This document shows positions 18,395 to 25,828 of a stretch of 64,000 nucleotides of DNA, in pieces. A program made the translations under genes and the position numbers. The DNA lies in NCBI RefSeq assembly GCF_009857445.1, contig NZ_WWCN01000003.1:372001-436000 (forward strand). Reading direction: 5' to 3'. The first letter of the stretch is position 1. Every line of letters starts with the position of its first letter. The notes under the pieces are model-generated. The model was not told where the DNA came from. It saw only the letters and a list, made by a program, of their open reading frames with translations, and ran no database searches. The DNA comes from Duganella flavida (GTDB taxonomy: Bacteria > Pseudomonadota > Gammaproteobacteria > Burkholderiales > Burkholderiaceae_D).

Positions 18395-18658
18395 ACGGGG
18401 TACGCATGATGAGTACCCACCGCCGTTGCGATAGCGCCCTAAAAAAGTACCCCGAACGAAAGGGTCTGACCCCGTACGGGGTCAGACCCTGGCTAGCAGC
18501 GGTGTGCGGGTTGGGTTAGTGCCGCACACATTTACGGCAACAAGCAGCATCAACCCCAGACCGACTTTACCTGCTTTAACACGGCTTAACACGTGCTGCG
18601 TATCGTCGTGAAATAAGATGGTTGTTCTTGCCCCAGGCAGTACAACCGTCTTATTTTC
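18395..18658. other. 264-base intergenic region with repeats, no gene seen
   Basis: This stretch between the NRDE and HExxH genes holds nested GTACCC inverted repeats (18396-18403 with 18447-18454; 18398-18403 with 18413-18418) and then a 30-base perfect palindrome. The rest (18500-18658) shows no convincing ORF. The ATG at 18659 has no clear ribosome site. Confidence 0.6.
18461..18490. repeat. REP-like 30-bp perfect palindrome with GGGGTCAG core
   Basis: Positions 18461-18475 and 18476-18490 are exact reverse complements. Each arm carries the GGGGTCAG/CTGACCCC core that also forms the ends of the RAYT element at 30.8-31.8 kb. It lies just after the end of an operon, the usual place for REP sequences. 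It may also slow transcription or protect mRNA. Confidence 0.7.
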
Positions 18659-19603
18659 ATGATTATTGCCAGCGCAGATAGCACCTGGATCAACGTATTC
18701 GACAAACCTCTCCACGAACGCTACGGCCCCGCGCCGGACGAGGCGCTTCGACATATTTCGCAAGTCAACGCCGGCCGTGTGTGGACCGACACCCGCACCG
18801 CCACGCCCGATGAAGCGCTGATGATGCGCATCCGGCTGGCGCTGGCGGAGTTACCGCACGCCGTCAGCGCCCGCTTGCAGGACAGCTTCCTCGGCGTCTA
18901 TTTCGCCAACGGTCTCGGCTCGTCTGCCGTGACCGATATCGTGGTCTCGCCGCACAGCGAGTTCCTCGGCCTGATCGTCGTACTGGATATAGAAGCGCTC
19001 GATCACGCCGGCGCCAACGCCTGGGCTAGCTGGCGCGAACGCTCGCCGTTCGACAACACCGCCGCCATGACACTCACGATGCGCATCGCCGACAATAACG
19101 ACGATGACCTGCTGCACGCCATCCGCTTCCTGCTGCTGCACGAACTCGGCCACGCGCTCAGCGCCGGCCGAAACTTCCTGCCCGACTGGTGGAGCGGCCT
19201 GCCCGACCACAGCACTGTGGACGATTATTCCTACCTGCCGCTCTCCTGGCAGATCGACGACAAGCGCCGCATCGTGCCCTTGCCCGGCAACGACTTTGCC
19301 TTGCGCGCCAGCGTCTCGCACTACGACGGCGATCCACGCCTGCCTGCCGGCTACATGACCGACATCTATCGCGCCCTGAAGCGCACCAGTTTCCCAACGC
19401 TGTACTCGGCCGCCAGCGTGCACGAGGATTTCGCCGAGTGCTTCGCCTGCTACGTGCACATGGTGCTGCTGAACCGTCCACTGTCGGTCAGCATCCACCA
19501 GCACGGCGAGCTGGTGCTGGACTGGCGGATGGACTGGCGCAGCGAGCGCTACGCCCGCAAGCTGGCTTTCTTCGAACGCCTGCTAGGCAGCAGCGCGACC
19601 TAG
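18659..19603 (+). CDS. Putative zinc metallopeptidase-like protein (HExxH)
   Basis: This is a 314-residue protein not matched to a named family. It has a clear zinc-binding motif, LLLHELGHAL (HELGH at residues 161-165), and a later acidic helix, VHEDFAECFACYVH (Glu256/Glu260), able to supply a third ligand, so a gluzincin-like peptidase is likely. There is no signal peptide or membrane segment, so it is probably cytoplasmic. The start lacks a visible Shine-Dalgarno sequence. Its 3' end overlaps the convergent ATP-grasp gene by 21 bases. Substrate unknown. Confidence 0.65.
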   Translation: MIIASADSTWINVFDKPLHERYGPAPDEALRHISQVNAGRVWTDTRTATPDEALMMRIRLALAELPHAVSARLQDSFLGVYFANGLGSSAVTDIVVSPHSEFLGLIVVLDIEALDHAGANAWASWRERSPFDNTAAMTLTMRIADNNDDDLLHAIRFLLLHELGHALSAGRNFLPDWWSGLPDHSTVDDYSYLPLSWQIDDKRRIVPLPGNDFALRASVSHYDGDPRLPAGYMTDIYRALKRTSFPTLYSAASVHEDFAECFACYVHMVLLNRPLSVSIHQHGELVLDWRMDWRSERYARKLAFFERLLGSSAT

Positions 19604-20797
19604 CAAGTTCCGGAAGGCGTTGAACACGCGCTGCATGGCTGGCGCTTTGTACGGGAACATGTCCTCCGGGTCCATTGCGTGGACGATCATGGCGTTGTCC
19701 ACTTCGAAAATCAGCAAATCACCGTTTGGCATTTCAGCGCAATCGATGCCGAGATATGGCAAGCCCATGCGCTGATTGATGGCCTCCAGCGCCGTTTTGT
19801 GGCGCACGGCGAAACCATCGTCGAAGCCAGCCATACAGGCCGCCTCTTCCGCGCGCTTATCCGGGCTGTTGGTCATGCCGGCGTTCAGGTAGTGAATCAT
19901 CCAGCGCTCGGAAATGGCGTAGTGGCAGATGTACGGCTTGCCATCCACCAGCGCCACGCGGTATTTGCGAAACAAACCGTCAGCGCTGCGGTAGTCGACA
20001 AAGCGCGAAATGTAGAACTGCTCGCCCTTCACTTCATTGAGGTACTTGCCCAACTGGGCCGGCGTGTCGACCTTCTCCAGGTTGGTGCCCGCGTGCGAAC
20101 CGAGTGGGCGCACAATCAAAGGAAAACCTCCATCGCCGAGCAGTGCTTCAATCGGCTGCTCGCGTGACGCGACCTTGAACAAGGTGTAGCGTCCAACGCG
20201 CACCGACAGCGGCATCTCGATCCCCGGTGCGCCTTGCAAGGCCGCGCACACGCCGTCCCGCGACAGCTTGCGTATGCGCTCCGGCCGGTTGATCACCGGA
20301 CGCGGCCAGTCGCTGACGTATTCCGCCAGCCGTTCCAGCAGCGGCTGGTTCGCTTCCGATTCGGCGACGGCCACCAGCATCACGTGATGGTCCGGCACCT
20401 CGTCCGGAAACTCTTCGTCGGCGCGCAGGTAAAGCAGTTCCAGCGTGACGTCGCTGTCCTCGACCAGGAATTCGACCGGCGTGTTGGCCATCAGATCGCC
20501 GGGGCCCATCAGCACCAGCAGCGTCAGGCCGGGCTGGGGTGACGGCAGCGTGTAATGCTGCTGCAGCATGATGGCCTCCGCCTGCACTGCCAACGCGTCA
20601 TCACGGTTGCCGGTCAGTTGCAGCACGGTGGAAAAATCCATGTAGGCTTGCCCGTCGTTGGGATAGGTTTGCGCGCGTTGCAGCAGAATCTGGCCGATGG
20701 GCGTCAGGTCTTCACCGGCGAAGGCGCGGCGCATCAGTGGGGCCACGCCGATCAAGGGCGCGTTGTGCTGGCCGATGGTGTTGGCATCAAAAGTCAT
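19583..20797 (-). CDS. ATP-grasp protein with N-terminal TPR-like region
   Basis: This is a 404-residue protein. Residues 1-80 look like one or two TPR helices pairs (GQILLQRAQTYPNDGQAYMDFS). A central region has DDH-like elements, and the C-terminal half carries an ATP-grasp fold of the RimK/D-Ala-D-Ala ligase type: LIVRPLGSHAGTNLEKV, EQFYISRFVDY, KYRVALVDGKPYICHYAI and GIDCAEMPNGDLLIFEVDNA, with the Mg2+-binding Glu and Asn. Such enzymes join a carboxylate to an amine using ATP. The start at 20797 has GGAG 5 bases upstream and overlaps the decarboxylase stop as ATGA. The long open frame above it is antisense-like. Confidence 0.75.
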   Translation of the reverse strand: MTFDANTIGQHNAPLIGVAPLMRRAFAGEDLTPIGQILLQRAQTYPNDGQAYMDFSTVLQLTGNRDDALAVQAEAIMLQQHYTLPSPQPGLTLLVLMGPGDLMANTPVEFLVEDSDVTLELLYLRADEEFPDEVPDHHVMLVAVAESEANQPLLERLAEYVSDWPRPVINRPERIRKLSRDGVCAALQGAPGIEMPLSVRVGRYTLFKVASREQPIEALLGDGGFPLIVRPLGSHAGTNLEKVDTPAQLGKYLNEVKGEQFYISRFVDYRSADGLFRKYRVALVDGKPYICHYAISERWMIHYLNAGMTNSPDKRAEEAACMAGFDDGFAVRHKTALEAINQRMGLPYLGIDCAEMPNGDLLIFEVDNAMIVHAMDPEDMFPYKAPAMQRVFNAFRNLLGRAAA

Positions 20798-22248
20798 GCG
20801 GACTCCGTGGTGTGAGTGTATGTCAGTACGGCGGTCATCAGGGCGTCGAGATCGGTGCGGCCGGTGCGGTGGTTGACAATGGCCACGCGGATCGCCAGCT
20901 TGCCGCGCACGGTGGTCAGTGACGGCGCGGCGATGCCGGATTCCTGTAAGTCCGCCACCAAAGCGGCATTGAAGCCATCCACATCGCCGTCGTGACGCAC
21001 GCGGAAGCAGACGATGTTCAGCGCCACCGGCGCCAGCAGCTCCAGCGCCGGTTCGGCGCACACGCGCTCGGCCAGTTCGCGCGCCAGCACGCAGGTCTGA
21101 TGGATGGCCTGGCCGATGCGTTCCGCACCGTAGACCTGGAAGGTGAACCACGTCTTCAAGGCGCGGAAGCTGCGCGATAAGTCCGGGCCGAAATCGCACG
21201 GCCACGGCGACCCGGCTGCCATGCCGCGCGTATCACGGCGCAGATAGGTTTCGGGGGTGGAGAAAGTTTCGAGGTGCAGCACGCCGTCGCGCACGAGGAT
21301 GAAGCCGGCGTCGTACGGCACTTGCCCCCATTTGTGGAAGTCGCAGGCGATGGAGTCGGCCAGCTCGATACCCTCCAGCAGCGGCTGCAATGCCGGCGAC
21401 AGCATGGCCAGCGCTCCGTACGCGCCATCGACATGGAACCACAAGCCGTTGCGCTCGGCGATCGCGGCAATCACCGGCATCTCATCGATCGCGCCCACAT
21501 CCACCGTGCCCGCCGTGGCGGCGATAAAGAACGGTTGCAGACCGGCCTGGCGGTCAGCCGTGATGGCCACCTCCAACGAGGACGTGCACATCTGGAACCG
21601 ATCGTTCATCGGGATCTTGCGCAGGTTGGTACTGCCCAGCCCGGCCAGATCCATCGCCTGCGCGATGCAACCGTGCGCACCGGCCGACGCATAAGCCACC
21701 AGTTGGCGCTTGGGCGGAATGCCATGGCTGCGCACTTCGCGGCCCAGTGCGTGATAGCGCGCCACCAGCACCGCAATCATATTCGCCATCGAACTGCCGG
21801 TCACGAACAAGCCGGAAGCGTACGGCGGGAACTCGAACAAGTCCGCCATCCAGCGCACCAGCTGGCGCTCGACTTCCACCGGAATCTGGTCACGCCCGCC
21901 GAGATTGGCGTTCAAGCCCGCCGCCAGCATCTCGGCCAGCATGCCGACTGGCGTGCCGCCGCCATGCACCCAGCCGAAGAAGCCCGGATGCGCATTGCCA
22001 ACCGCGTACGGCAAAATCTGCTGCATGAATTGCTGGTGCACCTCGGTCAGGTCACGCCCCTGCGTCGGCATGCTGGCTAAGAACGCCTCGCGCGCCACAT
22101 CGGGAATAGGCTGCCAGACCGGTCGCTGGCGGATGTGTTCCAGATAATCAACCATATCGTCCAGCATGCGGTGCCCCTGGGCGCGGAACTGCTGCCAGTC
22201 CGCCGGGTCCAGCGAACCGGCGGAAATTTTTTGCATTTTCTTTGACAT
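20794..22248 (-). CDS. PLP-dependent group II amino-acid decarboxylase
   Basis: This is a 484-residue enzyme of the aromatic-L-amino-acid/tyrosine decarboxylase family. Key residues seen are the HVDGAYGA Asp (D274) and the Schiff-base lysine in DFHKWGQVPYDAGF (K306), with NAHPGFFGWVHGGGTP near residue 85. It removes CO2 from an amino acid to give an amine; the substrate is not defined by sequence alone. The ATG at 22248 is preferred because upstream codons look non-coding; 22236 is an alternative. It is coupled to the ATP-grasp gene and divergent from flaG. Confidence 0.85.
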   Translation of the reverse strand: MSKKMQKISAGSLDPADWQQFRAQGHRMLDDMVDYLEHIRQRPVWQPIPDVAREAFLASMPTQGRDLTEVHQQFMQQILPYAVGNAHPGFFGWVHGGGTPVGMLAEMLAAGLNANLGGRDQIPVEVERQLVRWMADLFEFPPYASGLFVTGSSMANMIAVLVARYHALGREVRSHGIPPKRQLVAYASAGAHGCIAQAMDLAGLGSTNLRKIPMNDRFQMCTSSLEVAITADRQAGLQPFFIAATAGTVDVGAIDEMPVIAAIAERNGLWFHVDGAYGALAMLSPALQPLLEGIELADSIACDFHKWGQVPYDAGFILVRDGVLHLETFSTPETYLRRDTRGMAAGSPWPCDFGPDLSRSFRALKTWFTFQVYGAERIGQAIHQTCVLARELAERVCAEPALELLAPVALNIVCFRVRHDGDVDGFNAALVADLQESGIAAPSLTTVRGKLAIRVAIVNHRTGRTDLDALMTAVLTYTHTTESA

Positions 22249-22253
22249 TGAAC

Positions 22254-22280
22254 TCAATTTTTCTTCAGGCCTGCCGTTAT
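22254..22280 (+). promoter_or_regulatory. Candidate sigma-28 (FliA) promoter of flaG
   Basis: TCAATTTT (22254-22261), an 11-base spacer, and GCCGTTAT (22273-22280) match the FliA consensus TAAAGTTT-N11-GCCGATAA at 6 of 8 in each half with exact spacing. It lies about 50 bases before the flaG ATG. Confidence 0.6.
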
Positions 22281-22330
22281 CACCGGTAGTGGGGTAATTT
22301 ATCCCATCAAAACGAAGGAAAAAGACCATC

Positions 22331-22687
22331 ATGGACACGAGCAGCATCAGTCGACTGGATTTGCTACCCGCAAGCGCCATGCCCACGTCTGGTAAGAGCG
22401 GAGGGACGACGACACCTGCACTGGGTATTGTCGCCTCTAAAGACGCCCCTGCGGCCCGTACACCAAGTAAAACTGAGTTAAGAAATTCGGTCGATGCGCT
22501 TAACCAGCACGTCGACAACGATGAAGTACATTTCAGTATCGATGAAGATAGCGGACTTTCCGTGGTGAAAGTGATCGACACTGAAACGAAGAAGGTGCTG
22601 CATCAGTTCCCGTCCGAGCAATCGCTGGAAATCGGGAAAAACCTCAATAGCCCTAACAAAGGCCTGCTGATCAACAGCGAGGCCTGA
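22331..22687 (+). CDS. flaG: FlaG family flagellar protein
   Basis: This is a 118-residue protein. The N-terminal half is low-complexity (Ser/Thr/Pro) and the C-terminal half is the FlaG domain (DALNQHVDNDEVHFSIDEDS, then VKVIDTETKKVLHQFPSEQ). FlaG proteins limit flagellar filament length in several bacteria. No flagellin, cap or other flagellar gene is nearby, so the gene stands alone, apparently with its own FliA-type promoter. A GAAGGAAAAAGACC site precedes the ATG. Confidence 0.88.
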   Translation: MDTSSISRLDLLPASAMPTSGKSGGTTTPALGIVASKDAPAARTPSKTELRNSVDALNQHVDNDEVHFSIDEDSGLSVVKVIDTETKKVLHQFPSEQSLEIGKNLNSPNKGLLINSEA

Positions 22688-22696
22688 GCAGGCAAT

Positions 22697-23110
22697 TTAG
22701 AAGGTGTGCTGCATAGTGATGTGCGGGATGCCGGCCTCGAAGAACTGTTCCCCATCGATGCTGAAACCGTGGCGCAGGTAGAACGGCGCTGCGTGCGTTT
22801 GCGCGCTCAGCACCACCACCGTGTCACCGCGCGCCTTGGCTTGCGCCATCAACGCCTGCAGCAACTCGCCGCCGACACCATTGCCACGGCCCGCCTTGCG
22901 CACCGCCATGCGGCCGATGTGACCGTCGGGCAGCAGGCGGCCGGTGCCGACCGGCACACCGGCATCATCGTAGGCCACGGCGTGAAGGCAGACCGCATCC
23001 ATATTGTCCATCTCCAGCTCGGCTGGCACGTTTTGCTCCTGCACGAACACTTCGAAACGGATCAGCTTTGCGTCAGCGCTCAGCGTGCTCCAGTCTCCCA
23101 ACTTGATCAT
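22697..23110 (-). CDS. GNAT N-acetyltransferase (ElaA/YjcF-like)
   Basis: This is a 137-residue single-domain acetyltransferase. RFEVFVQEQNVPAELEMD is the typical early segment of the ElaA/YjcF group, and RKAGRGNGVGGELLQALM is the acetyl-CoA pyrophosphate loop. YLRHGF closes the domain. Substrate unknown. Its ATG overlaps the stop of the SDR gene by four bases, making it the last gene of the acyl-CoA operon. Confidence 0.85.
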   Translation of the reverse strand: MIKLGDWSTLSADAKLIRFEVFVQEQNVPAELEMDNMDAVCLHAVAYDDAGVPVGTGRLLPDGHIGRMAVRKAGRGNGVGGELLQALMAQAKARGDTVVVLSAQTHAAPFYLRHGFSIDGEQFFEAGIPHITMQHTF

Positions 23111-24018
23111 TGTTTAGCTCCCTTGATTTTGGCGCGCAAGATCTCCCGTAGCTGCGGCGCATGGGTGTAGGGATCGGCCGGATTGTCGCCCGCCACGATG
23201 TGCTCCATGCGCTCGCGCACGCCGGTCAATGCTTCCGGATGCGAGTAAATGTAGAACTGGCCGGCGGCAATCGCCTTGAAGGTCGTCTCGGCCACATCCT
23301 CGGCCGATACTTTACCTGAAGAGACGGCTTTGTCGGTCATGACTTGTGCGGCCAGCTGGCTGGCGGTTGGTCCAGCCGTCATGCGCACATCTTCCGGACG
23401 GTTGCGGTGCGACTGGCTGATGCCGGTCGGGACAAAGTACGGGCACAGCACCGAAGCACCGATCGGCGCTTCAACCAGCTGCAGGTCGTGATACAGGGTT
23501 TCGCTCAACGACACCACGGCATGCTTGGAGACGTTGTACACGCCCATTGCCGGCGTGTTCACCAGCCCGGCCATCGAAGCGGTGTTGACGATGTGGCCTT
23601 CGAACGCCGGATCTTGGGCGGCGGACGCCAACATCAGCTTGGTGAAGATACGCACGCCGTGGATCACGCCCCAGACGTTCACGCCCATCACCCATTCCCA
23701 GTCAGCCTCGGTGTTTTCCCAGATCAGGCCACCCGAGCCAACGCCGGCGTTGTTGAACACCAGGTGCACCGCGCCGAATTCGGCCACGGCGGCATCGGCC
23801 AGCGCCTGCACTTGCTCGCTCTTGCGCACATCGCACAGGCGGCCGATCACGCTGGCGCCCTGCGCGCGCAGCTCTTCCGTCGCGCGATCGAGTGCATCTG
23901 ACTGCACGTCGGCCAGCACCAGCTTCATGCCTTCACGCGCCGCCACGTTGGCGAATTGACGGCCCAAACCACTTGCACCGCCGGTGATGACGGCGACTTT
24001 GTCTCGGAATGTTTTCAT
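23107..24018 (-). CDS. SDR family NAD(P)-dependent oxidoreductase
   Basis: This is a 303-residue classical short-chain dehydrogenase. The cofactor motif is TGGASGLGRQ (residues 13-22), NNAGVG is at about 89, and the catalytic Tyr-Lys pair is YNVSKHA. After the core it has the longer C-terminus of the group with RPEDVRMTAG and an AEDVAETTF segment. It probably oxidises a hydroxyl or reduces a carbonyl of a lipid-derived substrate. It lies between the MDR reductase (4-base gap) and the GNAT gene. Confidence 0.88.
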   Translation of the reverse strand: MKTFRDKVAVITGGASGLGRQFANVAAREGMKLVLADVQSDALDRATEELRAQGASVIGRLCDVRKSEQVQALADAAVAEFGAVHLVFNNAGVGSGGLIWENTEADWEWVMGVNVWGVIHGVRIFTKLMLASAAQDPAFEGHIVNTASMAGLVNTPAMGVYNVSKHAVVSLSETLYHDLQLVEAPIGASVLCPYFVPTGISQSHRNRPEDVRMTAGPTASQLAAQVMTDKAVSSGKVSAEDVAETTFKAIAAGQFYIYSHPEALTGVRERMEHIVAGDNPADPYTHAPQLREILRAKIKGAKQ

Positions 24019-24022
24019 TTTT

Positions 24023-25030
24023 TTAGATGAGCTTCACCAGTTGTTTGCCAAAATTACGCCCGTGCAGCAGGCCCATGAACGCTTCCGGCGCGGCAGCCAG
24101 GCCGTCCGCCACCGATTCGCGGTATTTGATTTGACGATTGGCGACCAGCACGGCCAGTTCCTGCAAGCCCTGCTGCCAGTATTCCATATGTTCGGTGATG
24201 ATGAAACCGCGCAGCGTCAGGCGATTGAGTAGCAGCGCGCGCGCGTTCTTGATTGACATGTCGGCGCCATTGAAGCCGCCGATCAGCCCGCACAGCGCGA
24301 CCCGCGCAAAGGCGTTGGTGCGGCCCAATGCGGCGTCGAGGCAAGCGCCGCCGACGTTTTCGAAAATGGCGTCGACACCATCCGGCGTGGCGGCGGCGAG
24401 ATCGGCTTCCAGATTACCGGCTTTGTAATCAACGCAGGCATCGAAGCCCAGCTCGTTGACCACGTAGCCGCACTTCTCCGGACCGCCGGCGATGCCGACC
24501 ACGCGGCAACCGCGCAGCCGCGCCAACTGGCCGACCACGCTGCCGACCGCGCCGCTGGCGGCCGACACAATGATCGTCTCGCCAGCAGCCGCTTCCATGA
24601 TCTGGTTGAAGCCGTACCACGCCGCCATGCCCGGCATGCCGACCACGCCAAGGAAAGCCGACAAGGGAATACGCGTGGTGTCGAGCTTGCGCAGCAGCAG
24701 GCCGTCTGACACGCCCATCTCGGCCCAGCCCAGCATGCCGTTGACGTAATCGCCGACTTTGTAGAACTCGTTGCGCGACGCGACCACCTGGCCGACGGTG
24801 CCGCCGATCATGGTCTCCTCCAGCGCTTGCGAAGCAGCGTAGCTGGCGGCCTTGCTCATGCGGCCGCGCATATACGGATCCAGCGACAGGTAGTGATTGC
24901 GGATCAGGACTTCGCCATCGGCCAGTTGCGGCACCGGCATGGTTTCGAGGCGAAAGTTCTCCGCCGCCACCGGGCCACGTGGACGCGCCGCCAGTACGAT
25001 GCGTTGGTACGACTCAGGAATCTCCAACAT
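24023..25030 (-). CDS. NADP-dependent MDR oxidoreductase (CurA / leukotriene B4 dehydrogenase-like)
   Basis: This is a 335-residue medium-chain reductase without zinc ligands. The N-terminus (RIVLAARPRGPVAAENFRLE) and YLSLDPYMRGRM are hallmarks of the CurA/prostaglandin reductase group, and AASGAVGSVVGQLARLRGC is the NADP-binding motif. These enzymes reduce the double bond of alpha,beta-unsaturated carbonyls. It is flanked by SDR genes at 2-4 bases, inside the acyl-CoA operon. Confidence 0.9.
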   Translation of the reverse strand: MLEIPESYQRIVLAARPRGPVAAENFRLETMPVPQLADGEVLIRNHYLSLDPYMRGRMSKAASYAASQALEETMIGGTVGQVVASRNEFYKVGDYVNGMLGWAEMGVSDGLLLRKLDTTRIPLSAFLGVVGMPGMAAWYGFNQIMEAAAGETIIVSAASGAVGSVVGQLARLRGCRVVGIAGGPEKCGYVVNELGFDACVDYKAGNLEADLAAATPDGVDAIFENVGGACLDAALGRTNAFARVALCGLIGGFNGADMSIKNARALLLNRLTLRGFIITEHMEYWQQGLQELAVLVANRQIKYRESVADGLAAAPEAFMGLLHGRNFGKQLVKLI

Positions 25031-25032
25031 GC

Positions 25033-25812
25033 TTACACCGCCGAGACGCCGCCGTCCACAGCCAGGATCTGGCCGGTGATGTGTTTGCCTGCGTCGGAGG
25101 CGAACAGCACCGCTGCGCCCTTCAGGTCTTCGTCGTCACCGAGGCGGTTCAGCGGTGCGTGCTTGATCAATTCCTCGCCCATCACCGACAACAGACCCTT
25201 GGTCATCTTCGACGGGAAGAAGCCCGGCGCCAGCGCGTTGACGGTAATGCCATGGCGGCCCCACTCACCGGCCAGCGTGCGGGTGAAGTTAACTAGCGCA
25301 CCTTTCGAGGTGTTGTAGGCGATGGTTTGCATGGTGCCAGGCGGGTTGCCGGCCAGGCCAGCAATCGAAGCGATGTTGATAATACGGCCGTAGCGGCGCG
25401 CGATCATCGAACGCTTGCCGACTAGCTGCGACACTACGAAGATGCTGCGGATGTTCAGGTCCATCACCTTGTCCCATGCATCGACCGGATGGTCTTCCGC
25501 AGGCGCGCCCCAGCTGGCGCCGGCGTTGTTGATCAGGATATCGATATGGCCGAGGTGGGCAATCGCGCCATCAACCAGTTGCGAAGCCTGCTCGTCCTGG
25601 GACAGGTCGGCGGCAATCGCGTGCGCGCTGATGCCGTGTTGCGACAGGTAGGCCACAGCTTCGTCGAGGTCAGCCTGCTTGCGGGCTGAGACCACGATCT
25701 TGGCGCCCTGCTCGCCCAGCGCCAGCGCCATTTGCAAGCCGAGGCCGCGCGAGCCGCCGGTTACCAGCGCGGTCTTGCCGGCCAGCGAAAACAGTTCTTG
25801 GGTAGTGCGCAT
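25033..25812 (-). CDS. SDR family oxidoreductase (FabG-like)
   Basis: This is a 259-residue classical SDR with TGGSRGLGLQ, NNAGASWGA, the catalytic YNTSKGA and the C-terminal ITGQILAVDGGVSAV typical of 3-oxoacyl-ACP-reductase-like enzymes. The start at 25812 is set by AAGGAGACAAA just upstream; a longer frame exists. Position between the acyl-CoA dehydrogenase and MDR genes suggests work on 3-hydroxy- or 3-oxoacyl substrates. Confidence 0.88.
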   Translation of the reverse strand: MRTTQELFSLAGKTALVTGGSRGLGLQMALALGEQGAKIVVSARKQADLDEAVAYLSQHGISAHAIAADLSQDEQASQLVDGAIAHLGHIDILINNAGASWGAPAEDHPVDAWDKVMDLNIRSIFVVSQLVGKRSMIARRYGRIINIASIAGLAGNPPGTMQTIAYNTSKGALVNFTRTLAGEWGRHGITVNALAPGFFPSKMTKGLLSVMGEELIKHAPLNRLGDDEDLKGAAVLFASDAGKHITGQILAVDGGVSAV

Positions 25813-25828
25813 TTTGTCTCCTTGGATA

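Noticed and set aside
20798-21205. N-terminal extension of the ATP-grasp frame
   Set aside because: It lies inside the decarboxylase gene in another frame and has Arg/Pro-rich non-coding composition; the ATGA junction gives the real start.
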